Positions 10,871 to 22,260 of a stretch of DNA of 64,000 nucleotides are shown here, piece by piece. Made by a program: the position numbers and the translations under genes. The first letter of the stretch is position 1. Each line of letters opens with the position of its first letter. The notes beneath the pieces were generated by a model. That model did no database searches. It was not told where the DNA came from and saw nothing but the letters and a program-made list of their open reading frames with translations. Origin of the DNA: Lotus japonicus (Eukaryota > Streptophyta > Magnoliopsida > Fabales > Fabaceae); the NCBI RefSeq assembly GCF_012489685.1, contig NC_080041.1, positions 27,517,780 to 27,581,779 of the forward strand, written 5' to 3'.

Positions 10871-11263
10871 ATGCAGATTCGTCAGATTCCCCGGCCAATG
10901 AAAACGTTTGTTGTCTTCGTTGGTCGTGTATCGGGTGTTTATTTAACATGGCCTGAGTGTTATAATCAGGTCTGTGGTATCCGGGGTAGCATGTTTGTAT
11001 CCTACGACTCCTTAGAAGAAGCTCAAGAGGGTTGGCATAGGTTCTCTGGTCAGGCAGTGCGAAACCAAAACGGATTGGAGAGATGGGGCTGGATCTGCTT
11101 TGGTGTTTTTGTAGTTGTTGCCATTATTGGTTTAATCTATGGTGTGCTCGTATGCGTACTCAGTGGGAGTTTTTTTTTTTTTAAATATCTAGAGGATTAT
11201 TTAGGACAGTTTATTACATTTCAAATGTTTTGTTGTATGGTACGGTCCTTTATGCTGCAGTAA
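10871..11263 (+). CDS. RNase H1 N-terminal-domain protein with membrane segment
   Basis: 130 residues. Residues 11-56 match the RNase H1 N-terminal (caulimovirus viroplasmin-type) fold: FVVFVGRVSGVYLTWPEC, a YNQV turn, then the FVSYDSLEEAQEGW end. This domain binds RNA-DNA hybrids or dsRNA and carries no nuclease site. No catalytic RNase H domain follows. Instead, residues 72-98 (WGWICFGVFVVVAIIGLIYG and onward) form one strongly hydrophobic helix, so the product could be membrane-anchored. The C-terminus after residue 100 is low in charge and may instead be intron read-through, since the frame simply runs to a stop. It is the first gene of the block and lies 730 bases before the first Ulp1-like gene. 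Function unknown. Confidence 0.6.
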   Translation: MQIRQIPRPMKTFVVFVGRVSGVYLTWPECYNQVCGIRGSMFVSYDSLEEAQEGWHRFSGQAVRNQNGLERWGWICFGVFVVVAIIGLIYGVLVCVLSGSFFFFKYLEDYLGQFITFQMFCCMVRSFMLQ

Positions 11264-11993
11264 TGTAATAGTTGAACATTCAGTTTACTACTGAAATGAT
11301 GATGGGTTACCCATATTATCCATTTTATGCATTAAAATGGTGTTTCTAAATGTTGTTTCCATTCTGTAATCGATCATTTGATGCAGTGATACTATCATTG
11401 ATTACAGCTTTATAAACTATATTGAGCAAATCGTAATTAAGGCTTTATAAAATAACAACTATAAAAATAAATTAATTAGGCTATTTGTGCCACGATTGAG
11501 AATTCCGTTGAACAAACCATTTGTAATATATTGAAAATCCATAATCCACATATTGACTTGATGTTTACTTTCTTCTTAAGCCTTTTTTAGTCCACATCTC
11601 CACACAAACTGAGGTGATTATTTTAAACAATAATGATAATGATAATGATAATGATATATATACACCTAATTTTGTATACATTGCATATTGCCTTCCATAT
11701 ACACCTAATTTATTTCTATCTCTCTCATTTTAACATCTATCTCTTATTTTACTTCTTTGAATTTGAGTAACAACCCCATTTGAACTTAGATGCGTAGTCT
11801 CATAGACACCTATTCTTTAGTAATATCAAATCAGAGTCATAGGTAGCGTAAAGTTATATTTAGCACTACTGAAACTGAAAAGGGTCTCATAGACACCGCT
11901 TTGCTTTGCATTGTTCGTAAATGAACGTTACACTGAAACTGAAAAGGGTCTAATACATTAATTTTTTCCTTCTGAAAATGTGCACTATAGACA
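11264..11993. other. Spacer between the RNase H1-N gene and Ulp1-like gene A
   Basis: AT-rich, with a short GATAAT repeat at 11633-11655. A segment near 11876-11892 (CTGAAACTGAAAAGGGTC) recurs at 11935-11952, a small direct duplication just before the next gene. Confidence 0.4.
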
Positions 11994-13990
11994 ATGGACT
12001 CTCGCGTGGATTCCCTGCGATTGTCGCTATCAACCATAGAGAAGGCCATAGCAAAGTTGGGCTTTGTTGCTACATCTCCTCGACACAGATACAATACTCG
12101 TCACCGACCAGCTCCTTCAATGGTTGTTGTTTGTGTTTTTCAAAGTTACTTTGGTAGGGTAATCGTATTCAAATCTGAATAACAATTCATATATTGACAA
12201 GTATTTGTTGCATGCATGATCTGCTGAAGGCATCAGACATTGTCAAGAAACTTTTTACAAGTCCATCTTCTCACAGCAAAATATTGGAGACCGAAATGAT
12301 TGAACCCATGGTGACACCTAAGTCTGCTTTGAAAAAACGAAAAGGGGTTAAGGGAGGCAAGTCGCAAATTTCAGAGGACTTAGGTCATGAAACTTCACCG
12401 ACAGATGCCATTGAATCTTCAGGAGGTTTCCTTCTCCCAAAGGTAAGCGAATAACATGAATATGCAAAATAGTTTTGTGGAAGTTAGGTATTCGAAGACT
12501 CTGATTTATTGTTCCTGTTGTGACAGATAATGAAAAGTGATTTTCCACCAACTGAAGGGATGTTCATGTTGCGTGCTGAAGTCATTTTAGTTGCTTATGT
12601 CTTTCACCCTGATCTAGACCCTGAGTATGTCTAAAGTTAGGAACCATGGCATTTGTTTATTTGTTAACTGGAAAACCATTTTCACAACAGTTTGGTGTAG
12701 GGAAATATTGGTTCGAGTGGGCAACACCAACGTCAAACGAGCTGATTTCAAGTGCCTCTGTCCTAAGAATGAAGTCACTGAAGAGGTAATGCTTGTCATA
12801 TGAAAGTAACATCATATGGTTATTGATTATTTGAATCCAATATTAACTCATCATTCATACCCTGATTTAGATGATAACACTTTTGACAATGAAAATAGCA
12901 CACGGGCAACATGAGCTTGAATACCCTTGTGTCTGGGCATTACCTCCATCGTTTGTGGTAAGCTTAGACTTTTATCCTTGTGCCTGTCCCTGAATAAATT
13001 CAATGGTGTTTAGTTTATAACCTGTGTACTGTACTGATTTCAGAAGGATGTGCTGAGGGGACTAACATTTGTGGAGCTTGCCAAAATATACTGCAGAGAT
13101 TGGATGCCCACATTTGAGCGCCTTAAATATGTCAGTAAATTTAAATACTCATCCTATTGGACCTCACCTCACTTACAATAATAGGTTATTGACACCTATG
13201 TACATTAACTGAAGTTATTTTCTTCAATCCCTGTAAGGTCTATGTTCCAGTGTGTGATGAATACAGACGCTGGTTCCTCATCGTCATCTCACTGAAGGAC
13301 AATATTGTCTACCTCTTAGACACAAATCTTTGGATTGCTGAAACAAACGAAAGAAAGGAGCTAGTTGCATCATTGGTACCATATACTATATTCAAGATTT
13401 TTGTTACCATATACTTGTTCTCGGGCTATATTTAATTCGTATAATAACAGCCCTGGCTTGATTGCAGTGTGCTTCAATATCAGAAGTAGTGAGAACACAA
13501 TCATATCCTCCCTTCCTGCAACAATTCGCGCGCAACTTGTACAGCTGGGAGATTGAACTAGTAGGGGGTATTCCAAACTACCCTCAAAGGTGACAGAACA
13601 CCAACACCTCATTATATGATTCCATGTATTAAGTAATCAGTATTATGCAATTAAACTCATAAGTAATACTCTTTCACTGTGTCAAACAGCCTTGACTCCG
13701 CTGTTTGGTTGCTTGGTTGGTTGCAAATGAAGCAGGATTTTCACTCTCGTCCATCATGGAATGTGAGTACTACACGAAAATATTTTATTTTGTTCTATTT
13801 TTCTTTGACAGAAGAAGTGTTAAAAATTTGCATGTTTACTTTTTGATTTTCGTTTAACCAGGACAATAAAGAATGGATCAAGATGGACACTGCTTTGTAC
13901 CTACTTAAAGGATTCTATAACCCCAAGTTGTTGCAAGTTACCCAACAGAGTGAATCTCACTGGCGCCGTTGCATGAATGGCGAATTGTGA
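11994..13990 (+). CDS. Ulp1-like (C48 peptidase fold) gene A, catalytic residues replaced
   Basis: Hand-built exons: start at 11994 (MDSRVDSLRLSLSTIEKAI), an exon from about 12230 to 12442, then 12527-12624, 12701-12785, 12871-12957, 13044-13130, 13238-13375, 13468-13589, 13690-13762 and 13862-13990. All of these have GT/AG borders and joining phases; the first junction is uncertain. The C-terminal half follows the Ulp1 SUMO-protease fold: EILVRVGN, an FVELAKIYCRDWM helix, the strand pair VYVPVCDEYRRWFLIVIS and NIVYLLD, then LDSAVWLLGWLQM. In active enzymes the strand pair carries His-Trp and the last motif is D-C-G-V-W. Here His is Arg and Cys is Ser, with only the Asp kept, so proteolysis is not expected. 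The N-terminal half is basic and unrecognised. Exon sizes match gene B. Confidence 0.7.
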
Positions 13991-14612
13991 GGGTCAAATA
14001 CAAGTGTAACTGTGTTCATGAATTATGACTTTCAAAAAAAGGCAACCTTTGTTCTGTATTAAAGCCCTTACAAGAAACGTTGTGACATTGAGTCTTAGTT
14101 TACGTGTTTCATTTTTTGTGCACCCTTGCAGGGTAACTGTACACCGTTGCAGTTTAATTGTTCCGTTTCATTGTAAGTGAACCCGAAATACTGTTTAGTT
14201 TCGAATTGGGCTGAGTTAATGGGAAGTATGTCAATCAAATTAAATGCGATGGAACATGATCTGCCTTTGGTGGGTATGAAACTGATCGAAGATTTATTTC
14301 AAGCCTCGAATTTCGTTCTTGATGATATCTAACATAGTGAAAAGTTTAGGTAGGTATGTGCTACCATGGTGTCTGCAGGACATTAAATGCATACTCCAAA
14401 CATATCAATTCAACGCGTGTCCCAATGTGTTTCCTTCGCTTAGAATTAACTATGTTATTTATTGAGCCACCAACCTTTTTTCAACCACCGAAAAAATGGC
14501 CTTTATAACACTTGTGAAGGAGGGAATTGGTTTACTAGTATCAGAGATAGAATTGTTGTTCTTCATAACAATAGTATCGGAGATAGACTTGTGGTTCTTC
14601 ATTGAAAGAGAG
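13991..14612. other. Spacer before the second RNase H1-N gene
   Basis: No recognisable domain. The frame of the next gene is open back to 14496, but that stretch is hydrophobic and probably leader. The ATG at 14613 directly precedes the domain. Confidence 0.4.
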
Positions 14613-15644
14613 ATGACGAGATGCTATGTTGTGTTCGAGGGGAGGAGGCCGGGGATTTATATGTCATGGATTGATTGTCACGCACAGGTGAACGGTTTTA
14701 AAGGATGTCTGTTCAAGGCATACGATACTTTGGAAGAAGCTGCAGCAGCTTTAGAATCCCACAAATCTGCACCTACTTCATCTTCCATAGGTGGGCGCTC
14801 CAAGGCCCCAGGTAAATCGCATGAGTATTCCAACGTAGATGGCCTAAATGATGGTATTTTCTTGACACTGACTTTCTACATGTTTAGATGACAATCCCTC
14901 TTTATATGTTTAACTTGTTCTTACTCTTCATAATCCAGAATTAGGCACCTGTTGTGAGGAATACTTAGATAGTGGCATAGTGCACAAAGAGAGCATGCAA
15001 GCCAGGTTGCGCTACGTATGCTTCACCATGAGGCAACTTGAGCCACAATATACACTTCATGACACTAATATCAGTAATGGACAAAAAATGTATCGATATA
15101 GAGTGGCGTTGTCATGTAAAATAATTGGCCGACCAACTGTTTCGTTGGGTAGATATGCAAAATCTGAGGACGATGCACGTGAAGATGCAGCAGTGTTATT
15201 AATACGTCGCATTCTATCATCTACCGGGAAAAAATTACTAGATTAAAATCAACGAAATGTTGACTTGTTAGAAAAACAATTACGACAAAGTATATTAAAT
15301 AACTTTGACCTGTGCGTGGAAAATGCAGTTCTGGTTGAAGAACTTCGTAGTTTAAAGCCCAAACTTGATCTGTGATCATTGTTAGTTTTAATTTTTTTCA
15401 ACTTGAGTCAAGTTTGAAATTGATATAAGTCACAAAAAGTCTTTTGTCTCATCTTATAGGACCCCAAAGGAAGAATGTACCAAGGAAGACCTACGTTGTC
15501 TTCGTGGGAAGGAAGCCGGGTATTTACCCCACTTGGACGGAATGTCAACAACAAGTTCATGGGTTTAGTCACTGTGTGTATCGCTCATATCCCTCTATGG
15601 ACCTAGCGCACGAAGCATGGGTTGGTTGGTTACACAATGCGTAA
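14613..15644 (+). pseudogene. RNase H1-N / dsRBD-like / coiled-coil / RNase H1-N gene with one in-frame stop
   Basis: Exons 14613-14853, 14939-15346 and 15460-15644 join in phase. Residues 3-46 are an RNase H1 N-terminal domain (CYVVFEGRRPGIYMSW). The second exon has a dsRBD-like end (VALSC, then SLGRYAKSEDDAREDAAVLL: the K/A-rich helix of that fold). After TAA at 15244-15246 the same frame stays open for 42 codons with heptad-like leucines (LLEKQLRQ, VLVEELR). It then splices in phase into a second RNase H1-N domain (TYVVFVGRKPGIYPTW). The third exon has no ATG of its own, which favours one gene. One base change, or read-through, separates a 180-residue product from a protein with two hybrid-binding domains around a dsRNA-binding-like one. 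The dsRBD call is by pattern only. Confidence 0.6.
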
Positions 15645-16202
15645 CAAGTTTCCTTCCAACCTTTGCATTTTAATGGTTGTTGTTCCTTTTTTTTACTAAG
15701 TGTATGCATATAATTAGATGTATTATGGGGTACCTAATATGAGTATTATCGAAACAACCCATGTTGCTATGTTTCACAATTACTTATTCAGTAATACTTT
15801 TTGTTCAACGTTACATGTTGCTATGTATATCATCAGTAAGGTTATTGCACTAATTACATAACCACTTTTACCCATAATATGGCGGTGGCTTATTTCAATA
15901 ATATGGACATTAACGGTTAAAATTTGATCTAACACGGTCTCTTGTGGGTACCTTTCATGTGCCCTAAATTGGAAACAACCTTGAATCATAGTTGGACTAG
16001 TTGGGCCACTAAATGACAGTTAATCCTAGTTTTGAAAAAGTGGTCCATGGGATGGGGCAGTGACGGCTCCGTAACATGTATACTAACTTTATGGGAAGTA
16101 GTGTAACAAAAAAATAGTAAGAAACCCCACCAAGCAAATTGAGTTTCAATGAATAGCTCCCCCATTTCAAAAATTATATGCCAGGAAAACCATCTCTCAG
16201 CC
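15645..16202. other. Spacer, no gene seen
   Basis: Contains only short antisense frames without domains. The ATG of the next gene at 16203 follows directly. Confidence 0.4.
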
Positions 16203-18894
16203 ATGGATTGCGAAGACGGTGCCGCTACTAAGGGTGAGACGGGATATAAGCAGGTTTGTCCTATTTGTTGTTTCTTTTTCCATACCGAGCATTTATGCGT
16301 CTTTATTTTTTGTTTGGGTCTAACCATGTATCACACACTAGACATTGCAGAATTGCATTAATCATGTCGGGATTGAGACTATCTTGCGGGAAATGTCAGA
16401 CAAACTATGTGTAAGATCCGCTTTTGAACCACTTGAATAGGGTTTTGGTTTACAAAAAACTGAGGTAACAATGTTGAAATACCCTGATGGTCTATTTGTC
16501 TGCACAGAAAATCGCCACGCAGCTTGAAGAAGGTGAAAAACGCACTAATGTGCTCATAGGAAAGTTAACTAGTGTGCAAGAAATGCTGATACTCCAATAT
16601 CAGGTAATAAAAATTACAAGACGGTTGTCAAAATAGATTTTTCATGTAACCCATTAACCCATTATTCTACTATTAAGGGTATGTCTCTCAAAATGGATGA
16701 CCTGGAGACGAGGTACAAATTAATGGCGAGTAAAATTGGCTCCTGGTATGGTGGGGGTGAGGAGACGCAAGACAGGAACGACCAATATGATACCCACAAC
16801 GTGAGTTACAATTCCTCGGGGAACTTCATTCCGACACCATCAAAGATCGATTTTCGTGATCACACGACAAATGTGTCAAGCAGGCAAAATGCTGAATTTC
16901 AATCTCCGGGATCATGTACTGAGGACTACAATAATAAAGTTGTAGACGAAACCGATGACGACGATGAAGAAGAACAAGTTGACCCTAGTGTGGAGTGGTA
17001 TAACTGGTATAAAACTCTATCAAACTACGACGAACCACCAAAACAAGTCATGTCTCAAGGAACAACATTATTCATTAGAGATACCTTGAAGGGCTTAGGA
17101 TCACAGGAAACCCAGGACCACCAAGGTTCCAGTGGGATGCCCCCCCTCAAAAAAAAGGTGAGCATGTAGAACAATAATCTCATTCTGTTTCTAATAATAT
17201 ATAGGTATAATTTGGTTGCACAATCTTGCATGCCCCCCTTAATCTTGATCACCATCACAGGGTCCGGGTCCGCAAGGTCCAGTTGTTTCCAGAACATTGC
17301 CATTTTCAGTACCTACAAAACGACAGAAGACTGATCAAGTATTGAAGGCTACCAATCCTAACCCAAGAGCCAGTACCTCAAGGTTGGCTTCTGCACTACC
17401 TATCACCACGCCAGGTGTTGTGAATAACACCCATTTTGCAAACCTTCCAGCAACAAATGGTGGCAAAGTAAGAGTACCTTTATCATTCTACATGTGCATA
17501 ATTTACATACTTGTATACTGAATTGGATTTCATCAAGATGTTGATCAATTTATTGTTCTCACACAGTTGATAAGGACCAAGTTCAAACCAACCAAACAAA
17601 TGAACCTTTCATCCAAGCAGGTACACCTAGCTGCGTATGTATTCCATCGGCAAACTGATGAAAGGTAATTCATCAGTCCAATAAAACCCAAACCCAAAAC
17701 TGAAAATGTTACGTTTCTAAGGCTAACCACTTACCTTATTGTTGCTTAGTGAAGTAATATTCAAAGTAGGAAACACAACTGCAACAGTTAGCGATTTCGA
17801 CTGCTTGAAACCACACACCAATGTTACATCACAGGTATAGTTTATCCCATTATTTATTTGCATTTCTGTGATTTTTAATTCCCATAGACGTAAATTAATG
17901 CTAGGCTGATATCACTAGATGATAAACTTGATGGCTGCCAAAATTACATGGATACAACTCAATACAAGGCCTCAGACAGTTTGGAGTTTGCCTTTAGAGT
18001 TTTCGGTGAGTAATTTCAACAATTGGTAATTAAATACATGATTGAGCTCGGTTAAGTCAATCATCGGCATTTGACACATTTCTTTTCAACATGCGAATAG
18101 GAAAGTATTAAAAGGGGTGATCAAATAGACTATGTTGTGCAGACTTTCATGAATAATTGGCTACACCCTTATCAAGCACTAAAATACGTGAGATAGCATT
18201 ATGCCTTATCTGTGTATTTGTATATGATATTTTAATTAAACATTAGTTTAATTGTCTATTGGAAAATTGCAGATATACATCCCGATGGACGACGGATGTG
18301 GACACTTCTATTTGATGGTTATTGCAATAGATGAACATCAAGTTTACCACTTTGACTCTGATTTCAGTGAAAAATCAATGCGAATTAAACATTTGCACAT
18401 GGATAAAACAGTAAGACACCTGAAAAACCTTTACCCTTTTTATTCAATAACACATGTTGCATACCATTTTTTACCATTATCTTGTTTTCCTTAGTGCCTG
18501 GGCATCGCTAAACTGTTCACTATGGACCATTTTAAGAGTATGATATGCCATGGAATGGTTGATGCCAACACATGGCAAGTTGTTCAAGTCCAACCTCCCA
18601 TTGATCTCCTGCAACATAGTAGATACAACTCACCCATATGGGTTGTTGACTGGATCAGTATGGGTCCATCCTTCCAACCAAACGTTCAATCAAGGGTATG
18701 TTGGTTTTTGCCTACTAAATTGTTAACAACTTTAACTCAACCAATACATTGCCTCTATTCTGTGACAGTTGAGCGAGGAAGAACCACTTAGGATGAAGGT
18801 TGCAATGGATTTAATCGCTGGTCAACACAATGAGGTTTGGCCACAGCTTGAAGCAAAGGTGGAGTGTTTCTGGGAAAAGATTAAGCCAAGTTAG
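16203..18894 (+). CDS. Ulp1-like (C48 peptidase fold) gene B, catalytic Cys replaced by Ser
   Basis: Twelve exons with GT/AG borders and consistent phases: 16203-16253, 16351-16410, 16508-16603, 16678-17157, 17261-17467, 17567-17664, 17750-17834, 17919-18005, 18101-18187, 18273-18410, 18495-18695 and 18769-18894, giving 571 residues. The N-terminus is helical and coiled-coil-like (LEEGEKRTNVLIGKL). An acidic run follows (DETDDDDEEEQVDPS), then a basic proline-rich linker. The C-terminal Ulp1 fold reads VIFKVGN, the exon MINLMAAKITWIQLN, IYIPMDDGCGHFYLMVIAID (active-site His present), HFDS (Asp present), then YNSPIWVVDWISM where D-C-G-V-W is expected. Two of three catalytic residues are kept but Cys is Ser. 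It lies immediately downstream of the RNase H1-N gene. It could bind SUMO-like partners rather than cut them (inference). Confidence 0.75.
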
Positions 18895-19695
18895 GCCCAG
18901 CAATGAACAAGAGTAACCCATGACACCAATATCAGGACGTCTATTTAAATGGGCAACATGTTTTTTATATTTAATTTAATGCCTGTGAACATGTTTAACT
19001 AAAGGCTCGAGGCTCTCTGTAATGGAATTTCAAGTACTTCTAGCTTCGACCTCAAGCCATAGTATATCTAAACACATTTTACTTTGAAGGGTCAGCAGTG
19101 TCAGCAGTACAACGTATCTATTTTGTAATTTTGTGTTAATTCAGTACAACTCAGTTGCAGTTAGCTAGTAAAATATTTAAACCACTACAGTGAAGGTGCA
19201 TCACTATAATTGCAATTGCAAGGTAGCGCATCATTCAATTATTAGTCTGCAATGTACAAATTTGTCGTATAAAATTGTGAACCACATTCATGTGTCCTAA
19301 TTACTGGTGTTTAACCCTGGTTGTAAATAATCAGAGGACATAATTCGTCATACAATAACTCATCCTAATCATCATCAGAAAAACTATATAAACTTCTTAC
19401 ACAGCCTTGCAATAAATCATCACAAACATTAAATAAACTTCTAACCAAAGTTAATAATATTTAAACATATATAACCCATCATGTCTGCACAAGCCACCAT
19501 TAAACAGCCTTGCAATATCATACATGTACCATACACAAAGATTTCAGCCCACACTTCAATCTTCCCTCCAAAACTTCTCTTGTCAGGCATCAGTGTCCAA
19601 CGTCCACGCACCATACACAATTCACACCTCACTGACAAATCAAAATAAGCTTTAGTCATAAGTTGAAAAAGAATTCACATCAAAACACTAATTAA
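18895..19695. other. Convergent intergenic region
   Basis: Holds the 3' ends of Ulp1-like gene B (+) and the transposase (-). On the minus strand an acceptor TTGTCAG near 19653 could start a last transposase exon, which would meet a stop at once. No other gene. Confidence 0.4.
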
Positions 19696-22260
19696 TTAAG
19701 TATACCACAAAACTAAAAAACTTACATCGTCAACATTGAGGTCTTCTGCACTAAACAGGTCATATTCAGATTCACTACTTCCCATGTGGACCAAGGATTC
19801 ACCACCTGTTGTAAGGAATGTGCACGTAAGCTTGTTATGACCTGGTTGCTTACACAAAGAACAATTCAATACACGTTTGGCTCTCACTCCCGAAGACGAT
19901 GCACCCTTTCCACCACGCGCCTTTGACCTGATACGCACAGGATCCCTTACCATAGCAAAATCATTTTTGTTGTTTGATACATCCCCTATTTGACAAGATC
20001 TCTTTGCTCGACCCAACTCAATTTGCTGATTAGCAATATTCCTTGCATTATTGAAATCTTCAAGGGTATCCGAATTTAGTTCACTCAAAACTCTGTATAA
20101 ATCCATCAGAGCTCCACAGCGGGCACTTTTCTGTGAGTCCCAGATGTGACCCGCAACACCCTTTGCACTGTACACACCATCCTTTGCACCTTTTGTCCAT
20201 CTTTTCATTATAAGGCACCCTGGCAACTCTTCAACCTTCAAATGGTGTAAAACAGCAAGTATATGCTCACATGGTAACCCACGTGACTCCATTTTCATAC
20301 ATGAACATTTGTAGTCACTTGGTTCTGCATAAACTGAAACATGCCACTCCTTAACCCCTGAAATTAGCTTCGCAACAGTATAAATAGTGCATGTTAATGC
20401 CTCATGGCATTGTAACACCTTCAGCATAGTAGCCTGTTTAATAACACTGACATACAACAGGTAAATAGCATTAGTAAAATGTTTCCCACCTGACATCTCA
20501 AGCGCTTCCATCTTAGTTTGTGGAACCGGATTCCCATCTATGGAATGAAAATCATCTGAAACTTCTCTAAAACGCATATGCTTCAAACAGTGGTGGTACT
20601 GTACTAAGAAATCAGTCAAGTTCTGACGCGAATGGACAAATTTTCCAAGTTCAGAATGCAACCCCTCACATCTAGAGGTAGTCCGGAATCCAGCAAAGAA
20701 TTTACCTCGCAAGTGAGCCGAGGCCCACTTCTTCCTAGTATCATACAAGCCTTTAACCCATTTGTTGTTTTGCAATCCAAACTTTGCAACCATTTCATCC
20801 CATTTTTTTTGAAATTTCCCTATGTCATAGTCACCAAACATGCACCACCTGAAAGCTTGAGTAAACAGCGGGTTTCCAATATTAGTATTCGCATTACAGA
20901 GGAGATGCCAAGCACACAATCTATGATGTGCATTAGGAAACACCCTTTGAATTGCATTTTTCATCACTACTGCACCATCTGTTATAACAGCTTTTGGATG
21001 TTTACCATCCATTGCCCTCAGGAAATGCTCCAACAGCCACACATAAGTTTCTTCCGTTTCATTAGCAACAACAGCAGTAGCAAAGATGGTTGTCCTGTTA
21101 TGGTTGTTTACTCCAGAGAAAATCACTACAGGCAACAAATACTTATTCTTTGAATAGGTTGCATCAAAGGCTAGCACATCACCGTAAACCTTGTAACTCA
21201 AACGACTAATGCCATCGCACCAAAATAGATGTTGAAGTCTTCGATCATTATCTATTGTGCGCTCCCAATACATCTCGCTATCATTAGAACTCAATTTACC
21301 AATGAACTGAATTGATGAAGAAGCATCACTGTTTTGCATTTGTCTTTGCTTCCCAATTTGGTTATATACAGATCTTTTTGTGAAAGGAACATTCTCAAAG
21401 CCTCCACATTGAGTTGCAAAAGCACGCCACATGTGAGGGACACCCATGCCAATATCCTTCATTCCATTAAGCTGAACTATGTCGCTCAAACTAAGCTTTC
21501 TATGTGGAGCTTGCAATCCGCAATCAACATCATCAAATAAGTCATGATTATGATCGTTGGTAAACCAGGTGCAATACCAGCGAGTGGTTGTTATATCAAC
21601 ATGTACCCGAAACATAGCTTTACACCCACATCTTGTGTCTCTCCTCGGGGTGCGCTTTCGTTGTTCAGAAGATAGCCCTCTGTCTTCTCTCTTGCCATTC
21701 TTGTTGCAAACAAATTCCTGTTGCAGTATTTCGCTTGTCTTCCTACTTCTTATTACGTTATATCTTCTAACACAGAAACCTTTAGCACGAGCAAAATGGG
21801 CATAAAACATGTATGCAACCTCCAAGCTCTGAAAATCGTATCTTCCAACTTGAACTGGGATAAAAGTCTTCATGTCAATGGCACAAATGTCAGCAACACA
21901 ATTGACCTCTACTGTATCCATTGTATTCTCATTACCACGTGGAGCACCCGTTTGTTCAGAGCTACTAAGTTCATCGCTAAAAAAATTCAGCTCATCAACA
22001 GCATCATCAGCATTAGAAGCCTTATCTACATACTCAATTTCTATTTCAGCTTCAGCTTCAGCTTCATTTTCATCAAAAAAGGACAACTCCTGTAGAACCT
22101 TCCAAAGAAGACAAAATTAAAAATTAATTCCTAAATTCTTTACGACCTAGAACACTCTATGATATTCCGCTAAACGGGTTTTTTTTTCGAATATATGTAT
22201 TCCACATACCTCATCTCCGACCGAAGCATCGTAGCAAACCGAGTCCCCGAAATACTCCAT
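19696..22260 (-). CDS. FAR1/MuDR-type MULE transposase
   Basis: A first exon of 17 codons (22260-22210, MEYFGDSVCYDASVGDE) splices in phase into a long exon starting at 22089. That exon has no ATG near its start, so the first exon is needed. In the long exon (numbered from SFFDENE), a FAR1 zinc-binding domain spans about 88-185 (C127, C153, C155, H179, H181). The MULE transposase core is about 300-480, with DDE candidates D308 (LAFDATYSKN), D370 (VITDGAVV) and E474 or E479. A SWIM finger is at 592-610 (KCSCMKMESRGLPCEHIL) and a CCHC knuckle at 742-755 (CSLCKQPGHNKLTC). No internal stops. A GTAAGT donor near 19730 suggests the true C-terminus is a few residues shorter. It acts in the nucleus as transposase. 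Domestication as an FRS gene is the alternative, but the Ulp1 neighbours favour an element. Confidence 0.85.
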
